The notes: generated from the sequence alone by a model not told the origin. Counted from the stretch's first letter, positions 25,221-35,419 are shown. The stretch is DNA of 64,000 bases from Actinomycetes bacterium (GCA_023461275.1 JAEYMI010000076.1:1-64000); one strand, 5' to 3'. Program-made: numbers and translations.

Positions 25221-25901
25221 TTACGACGAGCTGGCGCTCGACGAACCGGGGTTGGTGCTGTTCTCCTCCTGCTCCGGTTGTTCGTGAGCCGGTTGTTCGT
25301 GGGTGAGCAGCCACTCCTTGATCTCCAGGCCGTACCGAAAGCCGCCGAGCTTTCCGTTGGATCGCAGTACCCGATGACACGGGACGAACAGTGCAGCGGG
25401 ATTGCGTGCACACGCGCTGGCCGCGGCCCGGATGGCCAAGGGCTCACCGGAGAGCTCGGCGAAGCGCTGGTAGCTGACCGTTTGTCCGGCCGGCACGGAT
25501 CGCAATGCCGCCCAGGCCTTTTCGATGAACGGGCCCGATTTCGACAGAACCGGGATGGCGTCGGGTGCGGTGAGGTCACCATCGTGATAGGCCTCGATGG
25601 CGTCGGCGATGTCGGTGAGATGAACCGAGGGCGCGATCGATTCGGGCCGAATCGTGCTGTGGATCAACGCAACCAGATAGTGCGGGTCGTCGGTCCAGCC
25701 AGAGGCGAGCACCCGCCCGTCGGCGTCGGCGACGGCGGTGAATGGACCGCGCGGCGTGCTCACCGTCACCCAGCCGGCCGTGGCGGTGAGTTCTGAAACA
25801 GCGGTGGGTTCTGAAACAGCGGTGGGTTCTGAAACAGCTGCGGGTTCTGAAACAGCGTCGGATTCGGTTGTCGGCGAGCCGATGTCGACTAGTGAGGTCA
25901 T
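25221..25901 (-). CDS. ogt: Methylated-DNA-[protein]-cysteine S-methyltransferase (Ogt)
   Basis: Suicidal repair of O6-methylguanine by transfer to the active-site Cys in ALFVPCHRVLRSNGKLGGF. The DNA-binding helix-turn-helix region (GQTVSYQRFAELSG) precedes it. The N-terminal ~40 residues carry a SEPTAV-like six-residue repeat encoded by a fourfold 18-bp tandem repeat (25790-25861), and the C-terminus has a second HEQPAHEQPEQ low-complexity tail; both are unusual for Ogt. ATG 25901 overlaps the ada-alkA stop by 4 bases (ATGA), so the pair forms an alkylation-damage operon. Confidence 0.92.
   Translation of the reverse strand: MTSLVDIGSPTTESDAVSEPAAVSEPTAVSEPTAVSELTATAGWVTVSTPRGPFTAVADADGRVLASGWTDDPHYLVALIHSTIRPESIAPSVHLTDIADAIEAYHDGDLTAPDAIPVLSKSGPFIEKAWAALRSVPAGQTVSYQRFAELSGEPLAIRAAASACARNPAALFVPCHRVLRSNGKLGGFRYGLEIKEWLLTHEQPAHEQPEQEENSTNPGSSSASSS
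25790..25861. repeat. Four 18-bp tandem repeats inside ogt
   Basis: Unit GTTCTGAAACAGCGGTGG is repeated four times with few changes (25790, 25808, 25826, 25844), in frame, encoding a six-residue SEP(T/A)AV repeat on the minus strand. Such a unit is prone to slippage and keeps frame when copy number changes. Confidence 0.85.
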
Positions 25902-27458
25902 GTGGTCATCTCCTGATCGGGATTGTTCGAGAGAACGGGATGGGTTGCTGCGAGTCGGTGGCGCCACAGGTGCATGGAGGCATAGGAACGCCAGGGTGCC
26001 CACTTCGGTGCGCTCGTCGTCAGGTCCAGACCGAGGTCGGCGGCGGACTGTGCCACCACCAGATCGCGGTCGAGCAGGATGTCCGGGTCGCCGGTGACAC
26101 GCATGGCCACATAGTCGGCAGTCCAGCGTCCGATCCCGAATTCGCCGAGCAGGTTCGCTTGTATGTCTGACGCACGCATCCCCTCGTGCAGTTCCATCGA
26201 ATTCGACGCGAGTCGTCCCGCGACCCGCACGATGGAGTCGATGCGCGCGGTCGGGCCACGCAGTACCTCGCGGCCATGCTCGGCGACCGCGGCGGCGGTC
26301 GGGAACAGTCGCCAGGGGTGATCGTCGGACCACGACGGTGTGGTGCCGAGTTCGGTGACCAGCGTTGCGATGTGGTGGCGAGCGGCTTTCACGCTGATCT
26401 GCTGGCCGATCATCGTCCTGATCAAGGTCTCTGCCGGATCGACGCTGCCCGGTACGCGGATTCCCGTACGTTGTTCGACGATCGGGCCCAGGACCGGTGC
26501 GGCCGACAGGGCGGTGTCAGCGGCCACGACGTCGGCGTCGAGGTCGAGGAGGCGTCGAATCCGGTTGACCGCGACGGCGAGGTCGCGCATGTCGAGGTGC
26601 TCGAGCCGGACGCTGATATGTCCGCGGCTGGCATCGTCGGGTCCTGGTTGGATGGTCACCAACGCCGGACCGTGCGGCAGCGACATCGTGCGGCGATATC
26701 GCCAGCGACGGCCGTCGCGGGTCATGTCCTCCATGCCCGGTATCGCATGGGAATCGAGAAACCAGTAGAGCCACCACGAATCCATCGGCGGTCGATACGG
26801 CAGGCGCAGCGTGAGTCCGGCCGACGGTGTCGACATCCCCGGTGTCGAAGTGTCCGACGCAGCAGAGCCGGCCGGTGTCCGAAGACGCCGGAGGCCGGTC
26901 GGGGAGAGGCCGAATACCTGCCGGACGGTGTCGTTGAACTGCCGCACGCTGGCGAATCCCGACGCGAACGATGTCGGCCATCGTCATCGACGTCGACTGG
27001 ATCAGAATCCGCGCGGTGGTCGCGCGATGCGCGCGTGCCAGCGCCAGCGGCCCGACGCCGAGTTCGGTGGTCAATACCCGATTGAGATGCCGAGGCGAGT
27101 AGCCGATCTGGGCCGCCAGGCCCTCCACGCCGTCTCGCTCCACGACGCCGTCGGCGATCAGGCGCATCACCCGCGCTGAGACGTCGGCCGAGGTGTTCCA
27201 GCGGGGCGACCCCGGCACGGCGTCGGGCAGGCATCGGCGGCACGCGCGGAATCCCTCGTGCTGGGCGGCAGCCGCGGTGAGTACGAAGTGGACGTTCTCC
27301 GGACGCGGCGTGCGTGCCGGACACGATGGACGACAGTAGATCCCGGTGGTGTGCACCGCGACGAAGAACTGCCCGTCGAAGCGCGCGTCGCGTGACTGCA
27401 GTGCCCGATAGCAGCTGTCGAAATCTGCACCCGGCGGTGCGGTGGTCGCAATGGTCAC
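25898..27458 (-). pseudogene. alkA: Ada-AlkA fusion (methylphosphotriester sensor plus 3-methyladenine glycosylase), frameshifted
   Basis: From ATG 27458 the frame encodes an Ada zinc/methyl-acceptor domain (GIYCRPSCPARTPRPENVHF then CRRCLPD, four Cys) and an AraC-type helix-turn-helix (VEGLAAQIGYSPRHLNRVLT). At SMTMADIV (about 26966-26972) the frame is lost; the expected continuation FASGFASVRQFNDTVRQVFG lies in the next frame and runs to 25898. That part holds the AlkA N-terminal domain and the HhH glycosylase (LIRTMIGQQISVKAA, FGIGRWTADYVAMRVTGDPDILLDRDLVV with the catalytic Asp). A single change of +1 or -2 bases would explain it. It could be a true mutation, a sequencing error, or two separately translated parts (GTG 26947 for the second). 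The stop overlaps ogt. Confidence 0.8.
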
Positions 27459-27579
27459 ACGCCCACTCTGTCAGCTCCCGAACGCTTGATCTAGCGGAAA
27501 TCGGACTTCGCCGCGACCGATACCGTCGTGTTGACCAGAATCGGCGGAGATGGCGAAAAACGGTGGCACAATTGGGGCC

Positions 27580-27957
27580 ATGGGATCACTGTTCGATGGT
27601 GACCGACAACGACGTCGGAGCCACGAACTCCCACTCGCGGAGTATCCGGAGTGGGGGCTCGACATCCTCCGGGGCCTATATGGCCCGGAGACCATTGCGA
27701 AGCTCGTGTCCGACGTACCGGACACGACGGGGCCGGGGCACCCGCCGGCACACGACCAGCACGTACCCGACGGACCCTGGGCTGCGCGGCTCGCCGACTA
27801 TGACTGGTCGGGTCACCGGGTAGCGCGACCGGCCACGCGGACCGACAACGACGCTGCCGACGACGATCCTGAGGAGCCGTCGCCGTATGTCGCGCAGCTC
27901 GACGCGGTCAGCGAACTCATGCGGTACGTCGAACGCCATTTCAAGAATCGTCACTGA
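27580..27957 (+). CDS. Conserved hypothetical protein
   Basis: A 125-residue acidic, probably soluble protein (ATG 27550 would add ten residues; MGSLFDGDRQRR looks the better start). Features visible: EYPEWGLDILRGLYGPETIAKL, a Pro/Asp-rich middle and YVAQLDAVSELMRYVERHFKNRH at the C-terminus. No known motif. It stands alone between the divergent alkA and the downstream permease gene. Confidence 0.65.
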   Translation: MGSLFDGDRQRRRSHELPLAEYPEWGLDILRGLYGPETIAKLVSDVPDTTGPGHPPAHDQHVPDGPWAARLADYDWSGHRVARPATRTDNDAADDDPEEPSPYVAQLDAVSELMRYVERHFKNRH

Positions 27958-28019
27958 TTTCGAGAGTCTTCACAGACACGTTGTGACGCGGACACCTCGG
28001 GTGTGATTCGATCAGACTC

Positions 28020-29306
28020 GTGATTGACCCGACCGTCGAGGCGCCCTCGGGCCGAACCGAACCGTCCACTTCCGCAGCAAGCGGGCCCGATGGCTCGTTC
28101 CCGACGCGCATGCAGGTGGTGCTCGCAGGACTGCGCTCGACCTCGGTCGTCTGTATTCAATTCGTCATCGTCATCGCAGCCCTGTGGGTGCTGTTTTGGG
28201 TGATCGGCGAGATATGGGTGATCGTCGCGCCCATCGTGTTCGCAATCATCGTTTCCACGGTCCTGTGGCCGCCGGTGCGGTGGATGCGCAACCATCGGGT
28301 TCCCCCAGCGCTCGCATCCCTGGTGATGATGCTGGTGGGCGTCGGCGTGATCGCCGGGGTGATCAGCCTGATCGTCCCGTCGGTGGTGTCGCAGGCACCC
28401 GACCTGGGCGCCAGGGCCGTCGACGGCGTCAGGCGATTGCAGGACTGGGTGCAGGGGCCGCCGCTGAATGTGCGCGACGAGCAACTCGGCAACATGGTCG
28501 ACACCATCACCCACAAGGTGCAATCGAGCGCGTCGGTCATCGCGTCCGGTGTCTTCAGTGGTGTGGGTACCGCCACCTCAGTGCTCATCACGCTGTTCAC
28601 CACGGCCATCCTGGTGTTCTTCTTCCTCAAGGACGGCCCCAAATTCATCCCGTGGCTCGACCGCACCCTCGGGAAGCCGTCGGGTTATCACCTCGGCCAG
28701 GTGCTGCTGCGCATGTGGAATGCGTTGGGCGGCTTCATCAGAACCCAGGCGATCGTCAGTGCGGTGGACGCCACGTTCATCGGTGCCGGGTTGTTCATCC
28801 TGCAGGTTCCGCTGGCCGGGGTGCTGACCGTGATCACGTTCCTCGGTGGCTTCATCCCGATTGTCGGTGCGTTTGTCGCCGGCGCGCTGGCGGTGCTGAT
28901 CGCGTTGGTGTCCAACGGTGTGACCACGGCGCTGATCGTGCTCGGCATCATTCTCGCGGTGCAGCAGCTCGAAGGGAATGTGCTGCAGCCGTGGCTGCAG
29001 TCGAAGTCGATGGATCTGCACGCGGTCATCGTGCTGCTGTCGGTGACGCTGGGCGGCACGCTGTTCGGGATCACCGGAGCGTTCCTCGCGGTACCGGCGG
29101 CGTCGGCGGTCGCAGTGTTGCTGCGCTACATCAACGAGCAGGTGGCGATCCGCGCCGGTGAGCCGGTCGAAGACGTGGGCGCCAAGGAGAAAACCCAGGT
29201 CGGGGTACCCGACGACCCCAAGGGCGAGGCCGCCGGACCCGACCCCACTGTCGAAGATCCGACCGAGGGCCAGACGTCTGCGCGAGGGGATTCCGAAGGC
29301 CGATAG
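28020..29306 (+). CDS. AI-2E family transporter
   Basis: A PF01594-type permease with about eight membrane helices: the paired N-terminal helices (FVIVIAALWVLFWVIGEIW, IVFAIIVSTVLWPPV), the amphipathic middle (LGNMVDTITHKVQSS), and the family core LFTTAILVFFFLKDGP and LGGFIPIVGAFVAGALAVLIAL, then LEGNVLQPWLQSKSMDLHAV. Members export small molecules or act as Na+/H+ antiporters; a role in AI-2 transport should not be assumed. The acidic C-terminal tail (about 380-428) is disordered. It ends 11 bp before ychF. Confidence 0.88.
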   Translation: MIDPTVEAPSGRTEPSTSAASGPDGSFPTRMQVVLAGLRSTSVVCIQFVIVIAALWVLFWVIGEIWVIVAPIVFAIIVSTVLWPPVRWMRNHRVPPALASLVMMLVGVGVIAGVISLIVPSVVSQAPDLGARAVDGVRRLQDWVQGPPLNVRDEQLGNMVDTITHKVQSSASVIASGVFSGVGTATSVLITLFTTAILVFFFLKDGPKFIPWLDRTLGKPSGYHLGQVLLRMWNALGGFIRTQAIVSAVDATFIGAGLFILQVPLAGVLTVITFLGGFIPIVGAFVAGALAVLIALVSNGVTTALIVLGIILAVQQLEGNVLQPWLQSKSMDLHAVIVLLSVTLGGTLFGITGAFLAVPAASAVAVLLRYINEQVAIRAGEPVEDVGAKEKTQVGVPDDPKGEAAGPDPTVEDPTEGQTSARGDSEGR

Positions 29307-29317
29307 ACTGGGCGCCC

Positions 29318-30397
<1,080 letters not shown>

Positions 30398-30430
30398 CGT
30401 TATTGACGGGTTGCGTTATAGGCTGGCTGC

Positions 30431-30712
30431 GTGATCAGGTCGTTCGGTGACAAGAGCACCGAACGACTGTGGCGTCGCGAGCGAGTGCCTTCGATTGACC
30501 CGCGGATTCACCGTGTGGCGCTTCGCAAGCTTCGTCAGGTGGAGGCGGCGGAAGCTCTCGATGAACTCCGTACGCCACCGGGGAACCGGCTCGAAGCGCT
30601 GAAAGGTGATCGTGCCGGTCAGTACAGCATCAGGATCAATGACCAGTGGCGGATCTGCTTTGTGTGGACCGACTCTGGGCCGGAGGAGGTGGAAATCGTT
30701 GACTACCACTGA
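30431..30712 (+). CDS. higB: HigB-type RelE superfamily toxin
   Basis: A 93-residue HigB/RelE-fold mRNA interferase: MIRSFGDKSTERLWRRERV at the start and GNRLEALKGDRAGQYSIRINDQWRICFVW, the core seen in HigB toxins that cut mRNA on the ribosome. Toxin precedes antitoxin, the usual order for HigBA. It starts at GTG 30431 and overlaps the antitoxin by 14 bp. Confidence 0.9.
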   Translation: MIRSFGDKSTERLWRRERVPSIDPRIHRVALRKLRQVEAAEALDELRTPPGNRLEALKGDRAGQYSIRINDQWRICFVWTDSGPEEVEIVDYH

Positions 30713-31001
30713 CAAGATTCCGCCGATACACCCGGGTGAGGTTCTCATGGAGGATTTCATCGGAGGGTTCGGGATCACGCAGAACAAGCTCGCCGTTTCG
30801 ATTGGGGTTCCGCCGCGTCGGATCAACGAGATCGTGCATGGAAAGCGGGGGATCACGGCGGACACGGCGCTGCGGCTCGGTAAGTACTTCGGTACGTCGG
30901 CACAATTCTGGCTGAATCTGCAGACGCGCTACGACCTAGATCTCGCAGAGGACCTTGTATCCGAGCAGATCGACGCGATCACACCGCTGAAATCCGCGTG
31001 A
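30699..31001 (+). CDS. higA: HigA-type antitoxin, XRE family
   Basis: A 100-residue antitoxin starting IPPIHPGEVLMEDF, the HigA signature, with an XRE helix-turn-helix (ITQNKLAVSIGVPPRRINEIVHGKRGI) and the conserved FGTSAQFWLNLQTRYDLDLAE tail. I chose TTG 30699 because GGAGGAGG lies 10 bases upstream and the HPGEVL segment needs it; the first ATG would remove it. It binds HigB and represses the operon. Confidence 0.9.
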   Translation: MTTTDKIPPIHPGEVLMEDFIGGFGITQNKLAVSIGVPPRRINEIVHGKRGITADTALRLGKYFGTSAQFWLNLQTRYDLDLAEDLVSEQIDAITPLKSA

Positions 31002-31032
31002 GTCGTGGGCGAAGCAAGAACAGGTCGTGCTG

Positions 31033-31554
31033 ATGAGCGCCGATGACAACGACTCCCTCATGGAGACGCTCGAAATCCTGGGTGATCGAGTAACGCTCCG
31101 TCGGGTGACCGGGCCGGAAGAGTACTCGCGGCTCGTGGCGGTGTGGCGCAGCGCCGTCGACGCCACACACGACTTCCTCGCCGAGTCCGATCGTGACGAG
31201 ATCGAGTCGCACTTGGCGTCGGACTACCTGCCGCAGGTAGATCTGCATGTTGCCGATCGTGGCGGTCTCGCGGTTGCGTTCGCAGGAGTGTCGGGGGAGG
31301 GTCTCGAGATGCTCTTCGTCGACGCACGCGAACGCGGGCATGGGATCGGTACTGCTCTGGTGTCGTTCGTCGTCGCTGTCCGTGGAGTGACAACCGTGGA
31401 CGTCAACGAGCAGAATGTGCAGGCGGTCGAGTTCTACCGTCGGCGTGGTTTCGCCGTTGTCGGTAGGAGTGAGCTGGACGATCAAGGTCGCCCGTACCCG
31501 ATCCTTCACATGGCACTCGGGGACGAGGATCGGTGCGGCGCTCAGCCGATATAA
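31033..31554 (+). CDS. GNAT family N-acetyltransferase
   Basis: Acetyl-CoA-binding loop motif ARERGHGIGTALV (about 99-111) and the NEQNVQAVEFYRRRGFAVVGR C-terminal signature. The substrate is unknown. ATG 31033 is chosen; GTG 31027 is in frame. Independent of the HigBA module except by proximity. Confidence 0.82.
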   Translation: MSADDNDSLMETLEILGDRVTLRRVTGPEEYSRLVAVWRSAVDATHDFLAESDRDEIESHLASDYLPQVDLHVADRGGLAVAFAGVSGEGLEMLFVDARERGHGIGTALVSFVVAVRGVTTVDVNEQNVQAVEFYRRRGFAVVGRSELDDQGRPYPILHMALGDEDRCGAQPI

Positions 31555-31612
31555 GCAGGAGTATGCGATCGAGGTGGTCGGCGACGCGTGATGTCTGGAT
31601 CATCCAACACGG

Positions 31613-33277
31613 GTGACGCGCGCAGCGTCGTCGGCCACATACTGTCGGCTGGTGAGACGCTGGCTGGTCCTCATCATCCTGTGCGCGGCGCAGTTCATCA
31701 TGGTCCTCGATACGACCGTGATGAACGTGTCGGTGTCCAACGTCGTCGACGATCTCGGCACAACCATCTCCCAGGTCCAACTCGCCATCACGCTGTACAC
31801 GCTGGTGATGGGGTCGTTCATGCTGCTCGGCGGCCGACTCGGCGACATCTTCGGGCGCAAACGCATCTTCGGCATCGGCCTGCTCGTGTATGGCCTCGGG
31901 TCGCTGATCACCGCGTTCAGCCCGTCCATCGGCTGGTTGTTGTTCGGGTGGAGTTTCGTGGAGGGCGCCGGTGCGGTGCTGGTGATGCCCGCGATCATCT
32001 CGCTGACCGCCACCAACTACACCGGCAAGGAGCGCGCCACCGCCTACGGGGCGCTGGGCGGAATCGCCGCTGCCGGTGCCGCGGCAGGTCCGTTGATCGG
32101 CGGGTGGGTCACCGAAGCCCTCACCTGGCGGGTGGTGTTCGCGGCGGAAACCGTGGTGTGCGTGGCCATCGTGGCCTGCCTGAAACTGATCGCCGACAGC
32201 CGGCAGGAGACCTCGCGCTCGATCGACTGGGTCGGCGTGATCCTCTCCGCGCTGGGCCTCGGGCTCGTCGTACTCGGTCTGCTCCAAGCCGGGACATGGG
32301 GTCTGGTCTTCCCGTCCGGCGCCCTGACGATCGGTGGCACCGAGATCACCCCATTCGGATTCTCCGTCGTTCCATTCATCATCGCCGCCGGCGTGGTTCT
32401 CCTTCTCGTGTTCCTGCGGTGGGAGCATCGGGTCATCGACCGCGGAGGGACGCCGTTGATGCATCCCGCCCTGCTGCGTCGACTACAGCTTCGCAATGGC
32501 CTGGTCATGCTGATCGCGCAGCAGACCGTGATCGGCGGGGTGTTCTTCGTGATCCCCATCTACCTGCAGTACGTACTCCTGAAGAATTCGTTCGAGACGG
32601 GTCTCAAGCTGGCACCGATGTCGATCGCGATGCTCATCGCCGCCTTCTCCGGACCCAAGTTGGCCCAGACGATGTCGCCGCGTCGCATCGTGTCGACCGG
32701 CTTGCTGCTCGTTATCGTCGGTGCGCTGATCCTCACGTCGACGATCGACGAGGAACTGCGCAACTGGCTGTTCGCGGTGGGCATGGCTGTGTTCGGCGCC
32801 GGATTCGGTTTGGTCGCATCGCAATTGGGCAACGTCATCATGTCGTCGGTGGGCGAACGCGACCGTGGCGAGGCCGGGGGATTGCAGGGCACCGCCCAGA
32901 ACATCGGTATGTCGGTGGGCGTGGCGATGATCGGCGCGATGCTGATGGCCTCGCTCAGTTCGGGATTCAACAAGACCGTGCAAGCCGATCCGACGTTGTC
33001 GTCGCAGACCAAGTCCGCGATCGCAACGGCCAGCGACGGCGGGATCGAGATCATCGCGCGCGATCAGCTCGACGCCGTCGGGACCGCGGCCGGCGTGCCA
33101 CCGAGCGAGATCCAGTCGCTCGTCAACGATTACGTGAACGCGCAGATCATGTCGATCAAGGCCGCGTTACTGCTTGCCGTCGGGTTTGCGATCCTCGGAT
33201 TGTTTATCGCGCAACGACTCCCGAAGATTCCCGGGGTGGAACTCGGCGCCGACGAGCCGGATTCATTGTCGGCGTGA
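31613..33277 (+). CDS. MFS transporter, DHA2 (EmrB/QacA) family, 14 TM
   Basis: A 554-residue drug/H+ antiporter. TM1 has the family motif CAAQFIMVLDTTVMNVSV, and loop 2-3 carries GGRLGDIFGRKRIF (motif A). The length and C-terminal helices fit the 14-TM DHA2 group. A periplasmic loop around 460-510 (SGFNKTVQADPTLSSQ...) precedes the last helix. The start is GTG 31613. No regulator gene is adjacent, so substrate class cannot be inferred. Confidence 0.87.
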   Translation: MTRAASSATYCRLVRRWLVLIILCAAQFIMVLDTTVMNVSVSNVVDDLGTTISQVQLAITLYTLVMGSFMLLGGRLGDIFGRKRIFGIGLLVYGLGSLITAFSPSIGWLLFGWSFVEGAGAVLVMPAIISLTATNYTGKERATAYGALGGIAAAGAAAGPLIGGWVTEALTWRVVFAAETVVCVAIVACLKLIADSRQETSRSIDWVGVILSALGLGLVVLGLLQAGTWGLVFPSGALTIGGTEITPFGFSVVPFIIAAGVVLLLVFLRWEHRVIDRGGTPLMHPALLRRLQLRNGLVMLIAQQTVIGGVFFVIPIYLQYVLLKNSFETGLKLAPMSIAMLIAAFSGPKLAQTMSPRRIVSTGLLLVIVGALILTSTIDEELRNWLFAVGMAVFGAGFGLVASQLGNVIMSSVGERDRGEAGGLQGTAQNIGMSVGVAMIGAMLMASLSSGFNKTVQADPTLSSQTKSAIATASDGGIEIIARDQLDAVGTAAGVPPSEIQSLVNDYVNAQIMSIKAALLLAVGFAILGLFIAQRLPKIPGVELGADEPDSLSA

Positions 33278-33368
33278 GTTCTCGGATGGCGTCGACAACA
33301 ACAACATATCGCGATCAAGGTAGTGGTGGCATCATTGCCGACATCATTTGCTGTGATTGGAGATTGCC

Positions 33369-33562
33369 ATGCGCACGACAGTGGCCCTTGACGATGAGCT
33401 CGTGGCGAAAGCGGCTGAGCTGACCGGGATTCACGAAAGGCGGCTCTCATTCGCGAAGGGCTGCAGGCGTTGATCCGAATCGAGAGTGCGCGTCGCCTTG
33501 CCGCACTTGGCGGCACTGATCCGACAGCTGCGGCGGCTCCGCGTCGTCGGTTGTCAGTGTGA
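33369..33562 (+). pseudogene. VapB-type antitoxin remnant, frameshifted
   Basis: The start reads MRTTVALDDELVAKAAELTGIHE, a ribbon-helix-helix VapB N-terminus. Loss of one A in GAAAGG (about 33436-33441) then breaks the frame; in the next frame it continues as AALIREGLQALIRIESARRLAALGG, ending at TGA 33562. This matches the expected VapB C-terminus, so the gene is inactivated by one base. Confidence 0.8.
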
Positions 33563-33803
33563 TGCTTGTTGATGCGTCGATCTGGATTGACCGCTGAGCA
33601 ATCTCGAGCGGTTTCCCGTCCTGACTCATGGTGAGCTGCTGCACCTCGTCGAGGCCCGAACACTCTGGGGTCGCGGGTTGAGTCCGGTGGACGCCGGACT
33701 GCTGGGTTCTGCGCTTCTCGTCGACGGCGCCATGCTGTGGACCAGGGACAAGCGACTGAGAGCGGCATGCGGTGAGGTAGGGGTGGATTTCATCGTCGAG
33801 TGA
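33562..33803 (+). pseudogene. VapC-type PIN toxin remnant, internally deleted
   Basis: MLVDASIWIDR, the PIN N-terminus with its first acidic residue, is followed at once by a stop. After a gap, LLHLVEARTLWGRGLSPVDAGLLGSALLVDGAMLWTRDKRLR, the PIN C-terminal half, continues to TGA 33803. About 40-50 residues of the middle are missing. Together with the frameshifted antitoxin this is a dead vapBC module. Confidence 0.8.
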
Positions 33804-33855
33804 CGTTCATCGGCGTCGTCACGTGGTGGAGTTTCGGGCCAAATTTGGAGCGTGA

Positions 33856-34764
33856 TCAGTGGTGTGCCGGTGCCTGATTAAGAGTCCACGCGCGGAAAGT
33901 CGTGGTGGCGATACCCAACTCGTGGGCGAACTCTGGGCGCGCGGGCGCCGGGTAGACATCCATCCGCTCCTGGGACAGGGCCAGCTCCGGCGGGATGCCC
34001 CAGCCCAGGGCCGTGTCGGGATCACGCGGCAGTTCGATGTGAGGTTCGCGGACCTCGTTCAGCATTGCGACCGCGTCCCGTAGCGAGACGAGATCTCCGG
34101 CCAGCTCCAGCTCCACGCCGTGGAAACGATGTGGATCATCAAGCGCCGCAAGCGTTGCCGTGGCGATATCGGCGACCGCAACCCATGGTCGGATGCGGTC
34201 GAGATCGTTGACCACCGCCAATCGATTCGATGTGAACTCGGCCAGCCACATCGACGGCGGCAGCAGGTTTTCCATGAACGTCGCCGGACGCACGATGGTC
34301 CACGCGTCGAATCCGCCGGAGCGCACAATGCTCTCGGCTTCGATCTTGCTGCGCCAGTAGTGCGCCGGAAACGCTCCCCACCTGGTGGCGTCGAAGGCTC
34401 CGGGGTCGTCGTTGCCGGTGCCGGACACCGATGAGTGCACCACGTGCACGACCCCGGCTCGTCGACTGGCGTTCACTAGGTTGCGCGCACGGCGAACCTC
34501 GTTGTCGCCCATCAGGTTCGTGTAGTCAGCGGTCTCGATGGAGAACACCGCGTGGGCTCCGGTGAGGGGTTCGGCCAGCGACGCGGGTTCGTCCAGATCG
34601 CCGCGCAGCACGGTGGCGCCCGCGTCGGCCAACCGTCGGGCCGCGGCCGACGATGGGTCGCGCACCAACGCCCGGACCTTCCGACCTCGGGTCAACAGTG
34701 CTCGCGCCACCGCTCCACCTTGTCGTCCCGTCGCGCCGGCAACCACCGTGATCTGTGTCGTCAT
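33856..34764 (-). CDS. NmrA-like NAD(P)-binding protein
   Basis: An atypical SDR of the NmrA group: dinucleotide motif VVAGATGRQGGAVAR (8-22), ALVRDPSS, VLRGDLDEPASL, and VVHSSVSG. The catalytic Tyr-x3-Lys is replaced by HYWRSK, so it may sense redox cofactor ratio or act on an unassigned substrate. The start is ATG 34764. It is divergent from a TetR regulator across a 109-bp gap with two dyads, so TetR control is likely. Confidence 0.83.
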   Translation of the reverse strand: MTTQITVVAGATGRQGGAVARALLTRGRKVRALVRDPSSAAARRLADAGATVLRGDLDEPASLAEPLTGAHAVFSIETADYTNLMGDNEVRRARNLVNASRRAGVVHVVHSSVSGTGNDDPGAFDATRWGAFPAHYWRSKIEAESIVRSGGFDAWTIVRPATFMENLLPPSMWLAEFTSNRLAVVNDLDRIRPWVAVADIATATLAALDDPHRFHGVELELAGDLVSLRDAVAMLNEVREPHIELPRDPDTALGWGIPPELALSQERMDVYPAPARPEFAHELGIATTTFRAWTLNQAPAHH

Positions 34765-34780
34765 CGAGCACCTCGCTACG

Positions 34781-34832
34781 AAGTGGTGGGGTCCTCCACT
34801 TACGCTTCGGACAATACGGGGTGACACCCCGT
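34781..34832. promoter_or_regulatory. Two dyads between NmrA-like and TetR genes
   Basis: AAGTGG (34781-34786) faces CCACTT (34796-34801), and ACGGGGT (34816-34822) faces ACCCCGT (34826-34832) around a 3-bp centre. The second is a compact 17-bp palindrome of TetR-operator size. Both lie in the shared promoter region. Confidence 0.6.
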
Positions 34833-34873
34833 TTTCCAACCCTCGGTGCGCGGAAGGCACTAGAGTCGGGTCG

Positions 34874-35419
34874 ATGACCACCCCCTCGACGCCGCAGCGC
34901 GCCGACTGGCGACGTAATCGTGAGCGATTGCTCAGCGCTGCCGCCGACGTGGTGGCGCGCGACGGCGCGGGGGCGTCACTGGAGGAGATCGCGCGACGGG
35001 CCGGCGTCGGGTCGGCCACGTTGCACCGGCACTTCCGAACGCGCGAAGCGCTGCTCGGCGAAGTGTTCCGTGGCGGCGTCGAGCATCTGGCTGAGAGCGG
35101 ATCGGAACTGACGACATTGCCCGACGGTGAGGGGCTGGCGACCTGGCTCGACGAGTTGGTGCGCTATACCGCGGTCACGCGCGGCCTGGCCATTTCCCTA
35201 CGGGTTGGCAGTGCCGACAACGGGTGCCACGGAGTCCTGGCCGAGGTGGCGACCGAACTGGTTGCGGTGTCGACGCGCGCCGGCCGGTTGCGCGCGGGAG
35301 TCACTGTCGAGGAGTTGATGGCGCTGACCAACGGGATCGCCATTCAAGCCGAAGGTGATCCCGATCTAGCCGGTCGCCTGCTCGACTTGGCAATGGTCGG
35401 CGCACTGCGGACGGCGTGA
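34874..35419 (+). CDS. TetR family transcriptional regulator
   Basis: A 181-residue TetR protein: N-terminal helix-turn-helix GASLEEIARRAGVGSATLHRHFRTREALLGEVF (about 34-66), then a variable ligand domain. The start is ATG 34874. Divergent from the NmrA-like gene; autoregulation and repression of that gene are inferred from the dyads between them. Confidence 0.88.
   Translation: MTTPSTPQRADWRRNRERLLSAAADVVARDGAGASLEEIARRAGVGSATLHRHFRTREALLGEVFRGGVEHLAESGSELTTLPDGEGLATWLDELVRYTAVTRGLAISLRVGSADNGCHGVLAEVATELVAVSTRAGRLRAGVTVEELMALTNGIAIQAEGDPDLAGRLLDLAMVGALRTA

Noticed and set aside
25221..26333. Ogt as a 370-residue protein with a longer N-terminus
   Set aside because: The extra 144 residues overlap the AlkA coding region in another frame and are Arg-rich; ATG 25901 gives a normal Ogt.
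31588..33423. 611-residue frame overlapping the DHA2 transporter
   Set aside because: Arg-rich out-of-frame translation of the transporter gene.
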